A DNA stretch of 30,348 nt from Candidatus Electronema nielsenii (GTDB lineage Bacteria; Desulfobacterota; Desulfobulbia; Desulfobulbales; Desulfobulbaceae), in contig JAGIXO010000007.1 of NCBI GenBank assembly GCA_026122915.1, positions 1-30,348 of the forward strand. The letters run 5' to 3'. Under the pieces are notes generated by a model. The model saw only the letters and a program-made list of their open reading frames with translations. It did no database searches and was not told the origin of the DNA. The position numbers and the translations under genes are program-made. Positions 14,772 through 21,821 of the stretch are shown one piece after another; position 1 is the first letter of the stretch, and each line of letters begins with the position of its first letter.

Positions 14772-15742
14772 ATGACTTCAAATTTAAAGAACCCACAATT
14801 AAAAATAGGTATCGTCGGCTGCGGCATGGTCGGTTCGACCTCAGCCTACGCTCTTGTCATGAGCGGTGTGGGCCGGGATATAGTCCTCGTCGACATAAAT
14901 CAGAAGAGGGCTAAGGCTGAGGCTGACGATATCAACCACGCGGTTCCTTTTGCGCATCCGATGACGGTGCATGCAGGTAATTACCATGACCTTGCAGGTT
15001 CCCATGTTGTAGTCATCACCAGCGGTGTCGCACAAAAGCCGGGCGAAAGCCGCCTCCAGCTTCTTCAACGTAATGCTGATGTACTGAGAGAGATCGTCCC
15101 TTCCGTGCTCCGGTCAGCACCGGAAGCGGTGCTGCTGGTTGTCACCAATCCAGTCGACATCATGACTCATTTGACCGCGCACTTCGCCGCCGAGTTCGGC
15201 GTGCCGCAGACACGTGTCATCGGGTCGGGCACCACACTTGACACTGCGCGTTTTCGTACGTCTCTGGGGCAATATTTCGGTATCGACTCTGGCCACGTTC
15301 ACGCCTACGTGATCGGCGAGCACGGCGACTCGGAAGTCCTCGCCTGGTCACAGGCCACCATTGCCGGACTAAGCCTTGAGGAATTTGCCAAGGTTTACGG
15401 GAAGCCGCTGACGGCTGAGGCGCACCAGCAGATTGACGAGGAAGTCCGGCGGGCCGCATATCATATCATTTCTGGAAAAGGGGCAACGTATCATGGCATT
15501 GGCAGTGCGTGGCGCATATTGTCGATGTGCTGCTCCACGACCAGCGGGCCATCTTAACGACTTGTTCACGCATTGCCGACGTGCCGGATTGTGAGGGAGT
15601 GACGCTGTCACTTCCACATCTGATCGGTAGTGAAGGCATATTGGCCACATTGCCCTTGCCTCTCAATGATGCGGAGCGAGAAGGACTCCGTCGGAGTGCC
15701 AAGATTGTCCGCGAGGCTATTCAATCCCTTAATTTGCAATGA
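14772..15742 (+). CDS. ldh: L-lactate dehydrogenase family, frameshifted
   Basis: NAD-dependent 2-hydroxyacid dehydrogenase interconverting pyruvate and L-lactate. Seen: the NAD loop GIVGCGMVGS, DIN after strand two, the active-loop AQKPGESRLQLLQ with glutamine at the substrate-selecting position (lactate rather than malate type) and the catalytic arginine, TNPVDIM, the D/R pair in TLDTARFR, and the catalytic histidine in GEHGDSE. The frame breaks at about 15509: GSA is followed by WRILSM in frame, but one extra base restores GSA-x-AHIVDVLLHDQ and an open frame to 15742. Restored length is 323 residues, normal. The start ATG at 14772 has AGGAG 6 nt upstream. Without correction the last 77 residues are lost. 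It could be an assembly error or a real lesion. Confidence 0.88.
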
Positions 15743-15813
15743 GCTGGTCATCGCGTTTAACTTGAAACTATTTCTATGGTTAGATATCGTGCAAGATAAC
15801 CGGATAAACTGCT

Positions 15814-16263
15814 ATGAAAATAGTCTGCAATAACAAGAAAGCCTTCCATGATTATCATATTGATAAAACAATGGAGGCGGGAATGATCCTCAACGGGCCG
15901 GAGGTAAAATCGCTGCGGGCTGGGCGAGCCAATCTCAAGGACGGATATGCAGCTGTCAAAAATGGCGAAATTTATCTTTATAATATGCATATTTCGCCGT
16001 ATAGCTTTTGCACCCATTCTGCTGCTGATCCCCTGAGGGTGCGAAAATTGCTCCTACATCGGCAAGAAATTCGCAAGCTGATCGGCAAAATGAATGAGAA
16101 AGGGGTTGCGCTTATTCCGCTCAAGATATATTTTATAGACAACGGTAAGGCTAAAGTGGAATTGGGCCTTGCCCGTGGTAAGAAACTTTACGACAAGCGG
16201 GAAACGCTGAAAGAACAACAGGCAACCCGTGAAATGCAGCGGATGCTGCGGCATAAAGAATAA
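15814..16263 (+). CDS. smpB: SsrA-binding protein SmpB
   Basis: A 149-residue RNA-binding protein that delivers tmRNA to stalled ribosomes for trans-translation. The OB-fold wording is typical: NNKKAFHDYHIDKTMEAGM, LNGPEVKSLRAGRANLKDGYA, YNMHISPYSF, and the C-terminal basic tail LARGKKLYDKRETLKEQ with MQRMLRHKE, which enters the decoding centre. The tmRNA it serves begins one base after its stop codon, the tightest possible linkage. Confidence 0.96.
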   Translation: MKIVCNNKKAFHDYHIDKTMEAGMILNGPEVKSLRAGRANLKDGYAAVKNGEIYLYNMHISPYSFCTHSAADPLRVRKLLLHRQEIRKLIGKMNEKGVALIPLKIYFIDNGKAKVELGLARGKKLYDKRETLKEQQATREMQRMLRHKE

Positions 16264-16264
16264 T

Positions 16265-16621
16265 GGGGGTGAAACGGATTCGACGGGGATATACAAGCTC
16301 ATCGTTGCATGCCGAGCCTTCTGTCAGCTCGTAAAAACGGCGGAACTTAAATATAATCGCAGACGATTATAACTACGCATTAGCAGCTTAGTCTGCTGTG
16401 CCGCTTTCCCAGCGCGCGCCCGTAAAGCTGGAGCAAAGCGTCGACTCTTCGGGATAGTCATCGGGAGTATCTGTGGCCCCTTGGCGAGATCAAGCAGATC
16501 GGCTTTCAGCAATCCTCTGTTCCAAGTGAGAGCTGAAGGCGGGATTTAACTTGGAACTAAGCATGTAGAGACGAGAGGGGAGTATTTTCGGACCCGGGTT
16601 CAACTCCCGGCACCTCCACCA
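16265..16621 (+). ncRNA. ssrA: tmRNA (transfer-messenger RNA)
   Basis: A 357-nt one-piece tmRNA. The 5' end GGGGGTGAAACGGATTCGAC and the 3' end GGACCCGGGTTCAACTCCCGG-CACCTCC-ACCA form the alanine-tRNA-like domain; the acceptor arms pair GGGGGTG with CACCTCC. The tag reading frame (16359-16388) encodes ADDYNYALAA and ends at TAG (16389-16391). The ALAA end is the standard ClpXP degradation signal. The pairing within the pseudoknot region was not worked out in detail. Confidence 0.96.
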
Positions 16622-16636
16622 AGTGAATCTAAAATG

Positions 16637-16679
16637 AAAGCCGCTGCTTCGGGACAATCCGGGCAACGGCTTTTTTGTT
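16637..16679. terminator. Bidirectional terminator after ssrA
   Basis: AAAGCCG (16637-16643) pairs with CGGCTTT (16667-16673), with an inner TCGGG/CCGGG-like stem, followed by TTTTTTGTTTT on the + strand. On the - strand the same stem is followed by CATTTTAG, so it may also end the opposing lipoprotein transcript. Confidence 0.75.
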
Positions 16680-16705
16680 TTCGGTTAGTCAGCAGTGCAT
16701 TTTCT

Positions 16706-17101
16706 CTACTTCTCTATCGTCAGCACCGCGACATACGAATTCACATCAATCTGTTGTCCGGCTTCAGGATGCGGCGTTAGCTCCTTCAGCGTGATATTGT
16801 AATCGTTGTACCGGTAGCTTTGCTGATACTGCGAGTTGGTATTCAGTATCGCCGCTTGGTTGCCGTCGCCGGTCAGTTCCAGCACAATTTCCGCATTGCC
16901 TGCCCATGAACACTGCGTCCCGGTCGGACAGCGCGAGTCGCTGGTGACAGCGGCAAACTGGATGCGAATTCCCCCTTCTTCAACGGCGGCATTGTACTTT
17001 AATTCAATCAGCTTCGGCGGAGTTGGCTCCGTAGGCTTGTCTTTGGCACAGGAAATTGTCAATACAGCCAAACAACCGCAAAGCAGCAGCATCTTTTTCA
17101 T
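16706..17101 (-). CDS. Small predicted lipoprotein
   Basis: A 131-residue protein with a lipoprotein signal: MKKMLLLCGCLAVLTISC, the lipidated cysteine being about residue 18, followed by a Pro/Thr-rich linker (KPTEPTPPK). The mature part contains VTSDSRCPTGTQCSWAGNAEI, a cysteine-bearing segment I recall from other small bacterial lipoproteins of unknown function, and beta-prone sequence after it. The ATG at 17101 follows AGGAGAACACC, a clear ribosome site; an upstream in-frame codon at 17137 would spoil the signal. Two cysteines in the mature domain may form a disulphide. The kinase-like gene lies upstream with a 42-nt gap. Confidence 0.8.
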   Translation of the reverse strand: MKKMLLLCGCLAVLTISCAKDKPTEPTPPKLIELKYNAAVEEGGIRIQFAAVTSDSRCPTGTQCSWAGNAEIVLELTGDGNQAAILNTNSQYQQSYRYNDYNITLKELTPHPEAGQQIDVNSYVAVLTIEK

Positions 17102-17143
17102 GGTGTTCTCCTGTTCTTTTTTCGAGATTTGCTTCACTCGCTA

Positions 17144-18211
17144 TTACGCCCTGAAGTTTTTCACAATTGCCGTTAGCTCACTATATTGATTTTCAATGGA
17201 GCGCACCAGCGCAAATTGTACTCTCGCACGAAAAAGGTTCTGCTGCGGATGATCTGCTTTAAAATAGCGACTGCCCGCCAGATAATCACTGTAGAATCGC
17301 AAACCCAGCTCCAAGCTAATCAAACGAACACTATCCACGAGCAGCTGCCAGTCGCCGGGTTGGAGCAAATCAGCAGCGTGGAATAGATAGCCTGACAGCA
17401 CGGCGGCAAACAGCTCTCGGTCAAAGATCACCTCGTCCAAATTCTGCACTTCCTCGCCCAAGGGATTGCAACAGGAGCGGAGGCAGTCACCGAGATCGTG
17501 GAGCAGCAGGCCGGGCTTGACTGTGTCCAAATCGACCAAGCTGATCACTCGTTTTTTATCCCGCGAAAAGAGAAAATTACCAACCTTGGGATCGCCGTGA
17601 ATGGTCTGTTCGGTGATTTCCCCTATCTGCCGGGCATCTTCGAGTAAACGCATATCTGCCCTACGCTCATTGATGAAATCGCGGCAATCGGCGGCTTCTG
17701 GCAGGCAATCGGTCGGTAAAATGGCCCCGTAGTTAGCCAAATACAGCGGAGTATTGTGGAAGCCGGGCAGAGTATCAGCCAGCGGAGGCAAAGGTAAACT
17801 GGCAAGCAACTGATGGAAGAGGCCAAGCGCGGCCCCGATTTCTTGGGCTTGATTAGCATCAGCAAGAGCATCAATAGCCGCGCCGTCAAGATAGGAAATC
17901 AACCGCCACCACGCTCCGCTGCTATCCGTCCACCCGCTTGCCCCTGTCGGACTATGACGTACCTCGAAGACAGAAAAACCGCTCTCAACGGGCAGGCTGG
18001 CCCGCAAATGTTCCGTCACCCGGCAGAGGTTGCTCTGCACCACGGCAGGTTCAAGGAAAACCGCCGGATTGAGCCGCTGAAGGACGTATTTTTCGCCTGC
18101 TTTGGTGGCAACAAGCCACGTGTCGTTGACCCTGCCGCTGCCCAGCGGCGCAAACTCGGCTATTTCATCGTCGGGCAGAAAAAAGGTAAAAGCCTGCTGA
18201 CAAATGGACAT
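17144..18211 (-). CDS. Aminoglycoside-phosphotransferase-fold sugar kinase (NahK-like)
   Basis: A 355-residue protein-kinase-like phosphotransferase. Seen: the nucleotide loop GSGRVNDTWLV, the lysine region KYVLQRLN, the catalytic HGDPKVGNFLF (H205, D207, N212) and metal-binding DLD (D227, D229) in LVDLDTVKPG. The VNDT start and the overall length match N-acetylhexosamine 1-kinases and related anomeric sugar kinases better than antibiotic-resistance enzymes; the substrate is an inference. The ATG at 18211 overlaps the stop of the upstream 490-residue gene (TGATG), so the two are translationally coupled. A GTG at 18214 is an alternative start. Confidence 0.78.
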   Translation of the reverse strand: MSICQQAFTFFLPDDEIAEFAPLGSGRVNDTWLVATKAGEKYVLQRLNPAVFLEPAVVQSNLCRVTEHLRASLPVESGFSVFEVRHSPTGASGWTDSSGAWWRLISYLDGAAIDALADANQAQEIGAALGLFHQLLASLPLPPLADTLPGFHNTPLYLANYGAILPTDCLPEAADCRDFINERRADMRLLEDARQIGEITEQTIHGDPKVGNFLFSRDKKRVISLVDLDTVKPGLLLHDLGDCLRSCCNPLGEEVQNLDEVIFDRELFAAVLSGYLFHAADLLQPGDWQLLVDSVRLISLELGLRFYSDYLAGSRYFKADHPQQNLFRARVQFALVRSIENQYSELTAIVKNFRA

Positions 18212-19683
18212 CACTTCAGGGTCAACATCTCATAGTTCAGCGATTCATCTACAAAATGAATATTCAGCTCTTTGTTGACTGCGTTCCCTGTCATCCAAGC
18301 GGCGCGACCGTTTAAAAAAAATGCGTCATCTCCACGATGCAGATGATGACTACGGGTGAGTAGTTTGTCGTGAGTAATGACTTCGCCTTTGTCATTAATA
18401 ATCATTCCATGCACCCCATTGAAGATATTACTGGTGGTGGAACTCCATTCTTCCCAGAGAACTGCATATTTGTTTCCCCCGATACCAATCAATTTTGGTC
18501 GTTCAGCATGGAGATTTGAGCTGGCCGAGTAATTCGTCAACCACTTCAGACGATTTGTGTACGAATTTCCTGCTGAAGTGACGGCAAGCGTGTCAGGTAG
18601 CGTTGGATCAATACTACTGTCGCTACCATTAATCCGCACGATAGCTAAGTTACGCGGGCCGTTGATCGTACTGCCGATAGTGGAAGTGCTTTCCGTTGCG
18701 AACAAGGCAAGATAGCGGTAGGTCGAATCATTTTCAATCAAAGCAATATTGCCCAGTCGTGTATAGGTGTTGTTGTCACCCAGTGTTCCTTTGATGCGCA
18801 GCAGGGGATAAGAAGTATGATTTTTTGCAAAAACGATATCGCGCGGATAAGCATCTCCGAGATGATGCTCAATAATACCTGTTCCATCATACAGCAGTCG
18901 CTGATCAAAGGAATGGCTGCACCAAATAGAAGATATCTTAGTGATTGCACCTGTTGTGGCGTTGAGCCGAGTAGAAAGTGCCTTTTGATGGCGGATACCA
19001 TTGCTATCAGGATTTGTATTAATCCCATGAACTAATGCAATTTCATTTCCACCAACAGCAAGACGAGAGGTGGATGCCACCATTGGATTGATGATCATCT
19101 CCGAATTATTATTGAAAGCGTATCGAGCGGTATCTAAATCTACATTAAAAAGAACATTTCCAGCAGCATTCAGTTTGACTACGCGAACTATATTGCTCCG
19201 GTAGGTATTCTTTGGCGGATAATTCAACGTTATTTCACTGCTTTCATTTCTACCAGTTACATAATATCTATTTCCAGAGGAATCATTAGCAAGACCCATT
19301 ATTGAGTCTAATATTGGTATCTCAGTGAGAGCTTGCGTGATTTTGTATCCGCCTGAAGATGGGGCTATGTGCAGCAGTGCGGCAATCTTAGGCATTGTTG
19401 TCAGCTCGAAATTATATGCCAGCACATCTAACTCGGTACCATTTGAGGCAACGATAATTGTCGGTCTCATTCCATATTTTGCGGAATGGCTCAATGGGCC
19501 TTGTAAATCGCTCGTGTTGGCATCAAACGGTTTCAATACAGATGAAACTGTGATCTGAGGAGAAGATATATTATTTTTTCCAGATAGAAGCAACATGAGC
19601 CAAGGCATCTCAGCTGCATAAGATGATGTCAGGTAAATGGCAAAGCAAATGAACGCGGAACAATAAATAATGATCTTTTTCAT
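18211..19683 (-). CDS. Large exported protein of unknown function
   Basis: A 490-residue protein with an N-terminal signal peptide (MKKIIIYCSAFICFAIYLTSSYA, cleavage near residue 23). The mature part is Ser/Thr/Asn-rich and beta-prone, with recurring patterns such as RPTIIVASNGTELDVLAYN, NEIALVHG, YRYLALFATESTS and NKYAVLWEEWSS, which suggest a beta-propeller, but I cannot assign a named family. It uses more AT-rich codons than the neighbours. Only two cysteines are seen besides those of the signal. Its stop overlaps the start of the kinase-like gene. Upstream, 51 bp away, lies the comM remnant. No strong ribosome site precedes the ATG. Possibly acquired with the kinase; partner unknown. Confidence 0.7.
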   Translation of the reverse strand: MKKIIIYCSAFICFAIYLTSSYAAEMPWLMLLLSGKNNISSPQITVSSVLKPFDANTSDLQGPLSHSAKYGMRPTIIVASNGTELDVLAYNFELTTMPKIAALLHIAPSSGGYKITQALTEIPILDSIMGLANDSSGNRYYVTGRNESSEITLNYPPKNTYRSNIVRVVKLNAAGNVLFNVDLDTARYAFNNNSEMIINPMVASTSRLAVGGNEIALVHGINTNPDSNGIRHQKALSTRLNATTGAITKISSIWCSHSFDQRLLYDGTGIIEHHLGDAYPRDIVFAKNHTSYPLLRIKGTLGDNNTYTRLGNIALIENDSTYRYLALFATESTSTIGSTINGPRNLAIVRINGSDSSIDPTLPDTLAVTSAGNSYTNRLKWLTNYSASSNLHAERPKLIGIGGNKYAVLWEEWSSTTSNIFNGVHGMIINDKGEVITHDKLLTRSHHLHRGDDAFFLNGRAAWMTGNAVNKELNIHFVDESLNYEMLTLK

Positions 19684-19734
19684 GATAGGCTATCTAAAGA
19701 AATATTTCAAACAGCTGACACTTTTTCTTTGTTC

Positions 19735-20001
19735 TCATCGCACCTCATACTGCTGCCGTCGGTACTGCACTGCTTCGGCAACGTGCGCAGAAAAAATCTG
19801 TTCTGATTCCGACAAATCAGCAATAGTGCGGGCGATTTTTATGATCCGGTGATAGGCACGGGCTGACAGACCCAGCCGCTCGATGGCGTTGTTGAGCAAC
19901 TTGCGTCCCGCCTCATCCAACGGGCAGAAGGCTTCAAGCTGGCGAGGCGACACCGGTGCGCAACAGCACGGCTTCACCTTGTCGCCGAGAAAGCCGCAGG
20001 G
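19735..20001 (-). pseudogene. Truncated duplicate of the comM 3' end
   Basis: Positions 19735-19955 repeat the last 222 bp of the intact comM (23148-23369) with about 13 differences; all but one (Ile/Phe) are synonymous. Further 5' (- strand) the copy lacks about 79 codons in frame and then matches the comM zinc-like segment again (CGFLGDKVK, CCCAP) up to 20001, where similarity stops. There is no start and no ATPase domain, so it is non-functional. The synonymous bias says the copy diverged while still part of a working gene, for example in another strain or paralogue, before it was truncated. Confidence 0.88.
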
Positions 20002-20045
20002 TCCCTCCCGCGCTGCTCCAGAATTTTCGCGTCAAGAATACGTTC

Positions 20046-20751
20046 TTACAAAAGTAGCTGAAGCCAAGGCAAACTAACTGATATCGCAGTGTAGCCGGTG
20101 CCGCCCGCAGCATTCTTCTCTTTGGGATTATAGACCTTGCCTTTCGGGTCTGTTTCTCCTGCAAGCTGATTCAGATATTCCTGCACATCGGAATAACCGT
20201 CACGATCCCAGTCGGTGAACGCATTGGCGACATCAAGATTGCCAAACATGCTTCGCTCCCAAGTATCATCAATGCCGTCCTGCTCCGCATCCACGCTGCC
20301 ATTCCGCACAACAATAACCCCACTGTTCAATGCGACAGGCAGTGCCGGGAAAGCCTTTGACATATCCTTTTCACCTTCCACTACACCAATAAAAATCAAA
20401 AATTTCTCACCAATCACCAAATCATAACCACCACTTAAACTATTCACCACCACCACTTCAATAACAAAAAATATTTTACACAACAATAAATATCAAATCA
20501 AACAAAATCAAATCAGCCTGCCCGGCCTTCACCCTTGCGCCGGCCAAAATGGCTTTGCCCGGAAGCAGTTTGTACACCACCGGGCTGGTGTACGTGACAC
20601 CTCCAACCTGCACACTGCTTGGAGGCAGCGGATTCGGCGCAGGGGTCAAGGACTGCCACTGACTGGAGAAGGTGCCGAAAAACGGGGAATCAACCGCTGT
20701 CAGCAGGAACTGATGTTGCCCAGCGCATCTCCTCCTACAGTCGGCACCGCC
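20046..20751 (-). pseudogene. Remnant of a secreted protein with an EF-hand/type-3-repeat-like end
   Basis: Two pieces in different frames. The upstream piece (20751 to a stop at 20476) reads SPFFGTFSSQWQSLTP and, further on, VVYKLLPGKAILAGARVKAG, with no start codon. The downstream piece (20486-20046) contains DAEQDGIDDTWERSMFGN and DWDRDGYSDVQEYLNQL, calcium-binding DxDxDG-type loops as in thrombospondin type-3 or dockerin-like repeats, and ends in LPWLQLLL, perhaps a C-terminal sorting tail. The frame change falls in the strange G-free tract. It is probably the wreck of one larger exported gene. The identity of the parent is unknown. Confidence 0.6.
20360..20515. other. 156-nt tract with no G on the + strand
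   Basis: Counted by eye: A 74, C 45, T 37, G 0. On the - strand this is T 47%, G 29%, A 24% and C 0%, which is what a sequence with ordinary local composition would give if every C had become T. Both edges are abrupt: normal GC-rich sequence resumes at once (G at 20359 and 20516). In the downstream - strand frame, all pyrimidine-ending codons end in T and all leucines are TTG or TTA. Confidence 0.9.
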
Positions 20752-20760
20752 TCAGCCACA

Positions 20761-20784
20761 TGCGCCAAGCAATTGCTTGGCGCA
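20761..20784. repeat. Perfect 24-bp palindrome
   Basis: TGCGCCAAGCAA followed by TTGCTTGGCGCA is its own reverse complement with no spacer. The symmetry stops at 20760/20785. It lies in gene-free debris between the pseudogene and the small + strand genes. No T-run follows on either strand, so it is not a terminator; a protein-binding site or a recombination junction are possible. Confidence 0.9.
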
Positions 20785-20847
20785 GCCTCGGCAAAAAATC
20801 ATCTTTTGCCACATTACTCAAAACGTTGCCGCCAGATCAGCAAAATC

Positions 20848-21009
20848 ATGCTGAAACCTGTTGACATCCGGCTGCAACCGCTGAATAATAGGGACGAAGA
20901 GCTGAGGCGCAGGCCGATTCTGTTCCTTCTGCCGCTTGACGGGCAGCGGACACTTACCGTTCCTCAGCCTCAAGGAGGAGCAGATGCGGCACGATCTGCC
21001 TCAGATTGA
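20848..21009 (+). CDS. Possible 53-aa small protein (MLKPVDIRL...)
   Basis: A short frame rich in Leu, Arg, Pro and Gln (RNDEELRRRPILFLLPLDGQ-like stretch), starting at ATG 20848 with only a weak ribosome site and overlapping the next small gene by 26 nt. It is not recognised. It is kept because it fits a compact run of three same-strand frames; it may be chance. Confidence 0.3.
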   Translation: MLKPVDIRLQPLNNRDEELRRRPILFLLPLDGQRTLTVPQPQGGADAARSASD

Positions 21010-21172
21010 GCTTGATGTGCAGCAGACAGAACGCAATCCGCTGCCCATGCCGCCTGATCTTCTCCAGATCAAGCCTGAAAAGCCGCAGCTCTTGTTCTGT
21101 TTGGAACAGATCGTCGCCCATCCGCCGCAGACAAAGCCTTGTCTGCGCTTCATTTCCTTCCACGGAGGCTGA
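20984..21172 (+). CDS. Small 62-aa protein upstream of the fibronectin-III gene
   Basis: A 62-residue frame with an excellent ribosome site (AAGGAGGAG, 20971-20979) 4 nt before the ATG at 20984. The protein is rich in Leu, Pro and Gln (MRHDLPQIELDVQQTER, then PPDLLQIKPEKPQLL) with a repeated LLQI/LPQI-like motif and two cysteines towards the end. No signal peptide or membrane segment. Its stop at 21172 is 2 nt before the next ATG, so it is probably translated with the fibronectin-III gene. I do not recognise it. Confidence 0.45.
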   Translation: MRHDLPQIELDVQQTERNPLPMPPDLLQIKPEKPQLLFCLEQIVAHPPQTKPCLRFISFHGG

Positions 21173-21174
21173 AC

Positions 21175-21783
21175 ATGGCTCAATTTCCCTTAGATGCGGC
21201 CCACATTCTCGCCCTTGCCGACGCGATGATCGCGGGCTTCAAGGACAACCCCACAGTTTTCCCCTCGCCTCCTGTTTCGTGGTCTGATCTCAAGAACCTG
21301 CGGAACGCGGCAGCCGATTCCCTTGAGGGGCAGACAGCGGCTCAGGCGGCAGCCAAGGCAGCCACCGAGCGCAAGACCTCCGATTTCGCCGCGTTGGACG
21401 ATGCCATGAAGGACGGCATCGCGTATGCTGAATTCACGGTGACAAGTCCGGCCGAGCTTGGCCTGATCGGCTGGGGGCCGAGGGCGGAGCCGACCCCGCT
21501 TGCCCCTCCCGGCCAGCCGTTCGTCTTGGAGATTGCCCGTCAGGATGCGGACTCGCTGGAATTGGATTGGAAAAAGCCGAGAACCGGCGGCAAGGCGGCC
21601 TTTTACCGGGCGGAGATGCGGACAGTCAATCCGGCGGGCGAATGGACGCTGAAAGGCACGGCCACCTCGACCAAGGTTGAGCTGACTGATCTTCCCGGCG
21701 GGACGCAGCTGGAGTTCCGCATCATCGCGGAAAACGCCGCCGGACAAGGACTGCCGAGCAACACGGTGACGGCGATGCTGTAG
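21175..21783 (+). CDS. Fibronectin type III domain protein with helical N-terminal domain
   Basis: A 202-residue protein without a signal peptide. The N-terminal half (about 1-95) is helical: MAQFPLDAAHILALADAMIAGF, an Ala/Gln/Lys-rich helix, then DDAMKDGIAYAEFTV. A hinge with LIGWGPRAEPTPLAPPGQP follows, then a fibronectin-III domain to the end (LELDWKKPRTGGKAAFYR, TELEFRIIAENAAGQGLPSNTV). I recall a bacterial family with this same two-part layout and the GWG-R-APTPLAPPGQP hinge, function unknown. The ATG at 21175 follows GGAGG. It converges on the TPR gene with a 38-nt gap. Confidence 0.8.
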   Translation: MAQFPLDAAHILALADAMIAGFKDNPTVFPSPPVSWSDLKNLRNAAADSLEGQTAAQAAAKAATERKTSDFAALDDAMKDGIAYAEFTVTSPAELGLIGWGPRAEPTPLAPPGQPFVLEIARQDADSLELDWKKPRTGGKAAFYRAEMRTVNPAGEWTLKGTATSTKVELTDLPGGTQLEFRIIAENAAGQGLPSNTVTAML

Positions 21784-21821
21784 CTGCATTGCCGTAGTAC
21801 AGGGGCGAAAATTTTTCGCCC

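Noticed and set aside
20360..20515. Diversity-generating retroelement variable region
   Set aside because: Those systems randomise adenine positions; here one base is missing entirely, and there is no reverse transcriptase or template repeat in the window.
20690..20790. A third comM-like fragment (AHVAEAV reading on the - strand)
   Set aside because: Only seven residues match and the surrounding sequence does not, so it is probably chance.
20713..21009. Long version of the 53-aa frame starting at 20713
   Set aside because: It would run through the 24-bp palindrome and debris region without a ribosome site; only the part from 20848 fits the small-gene cluster.
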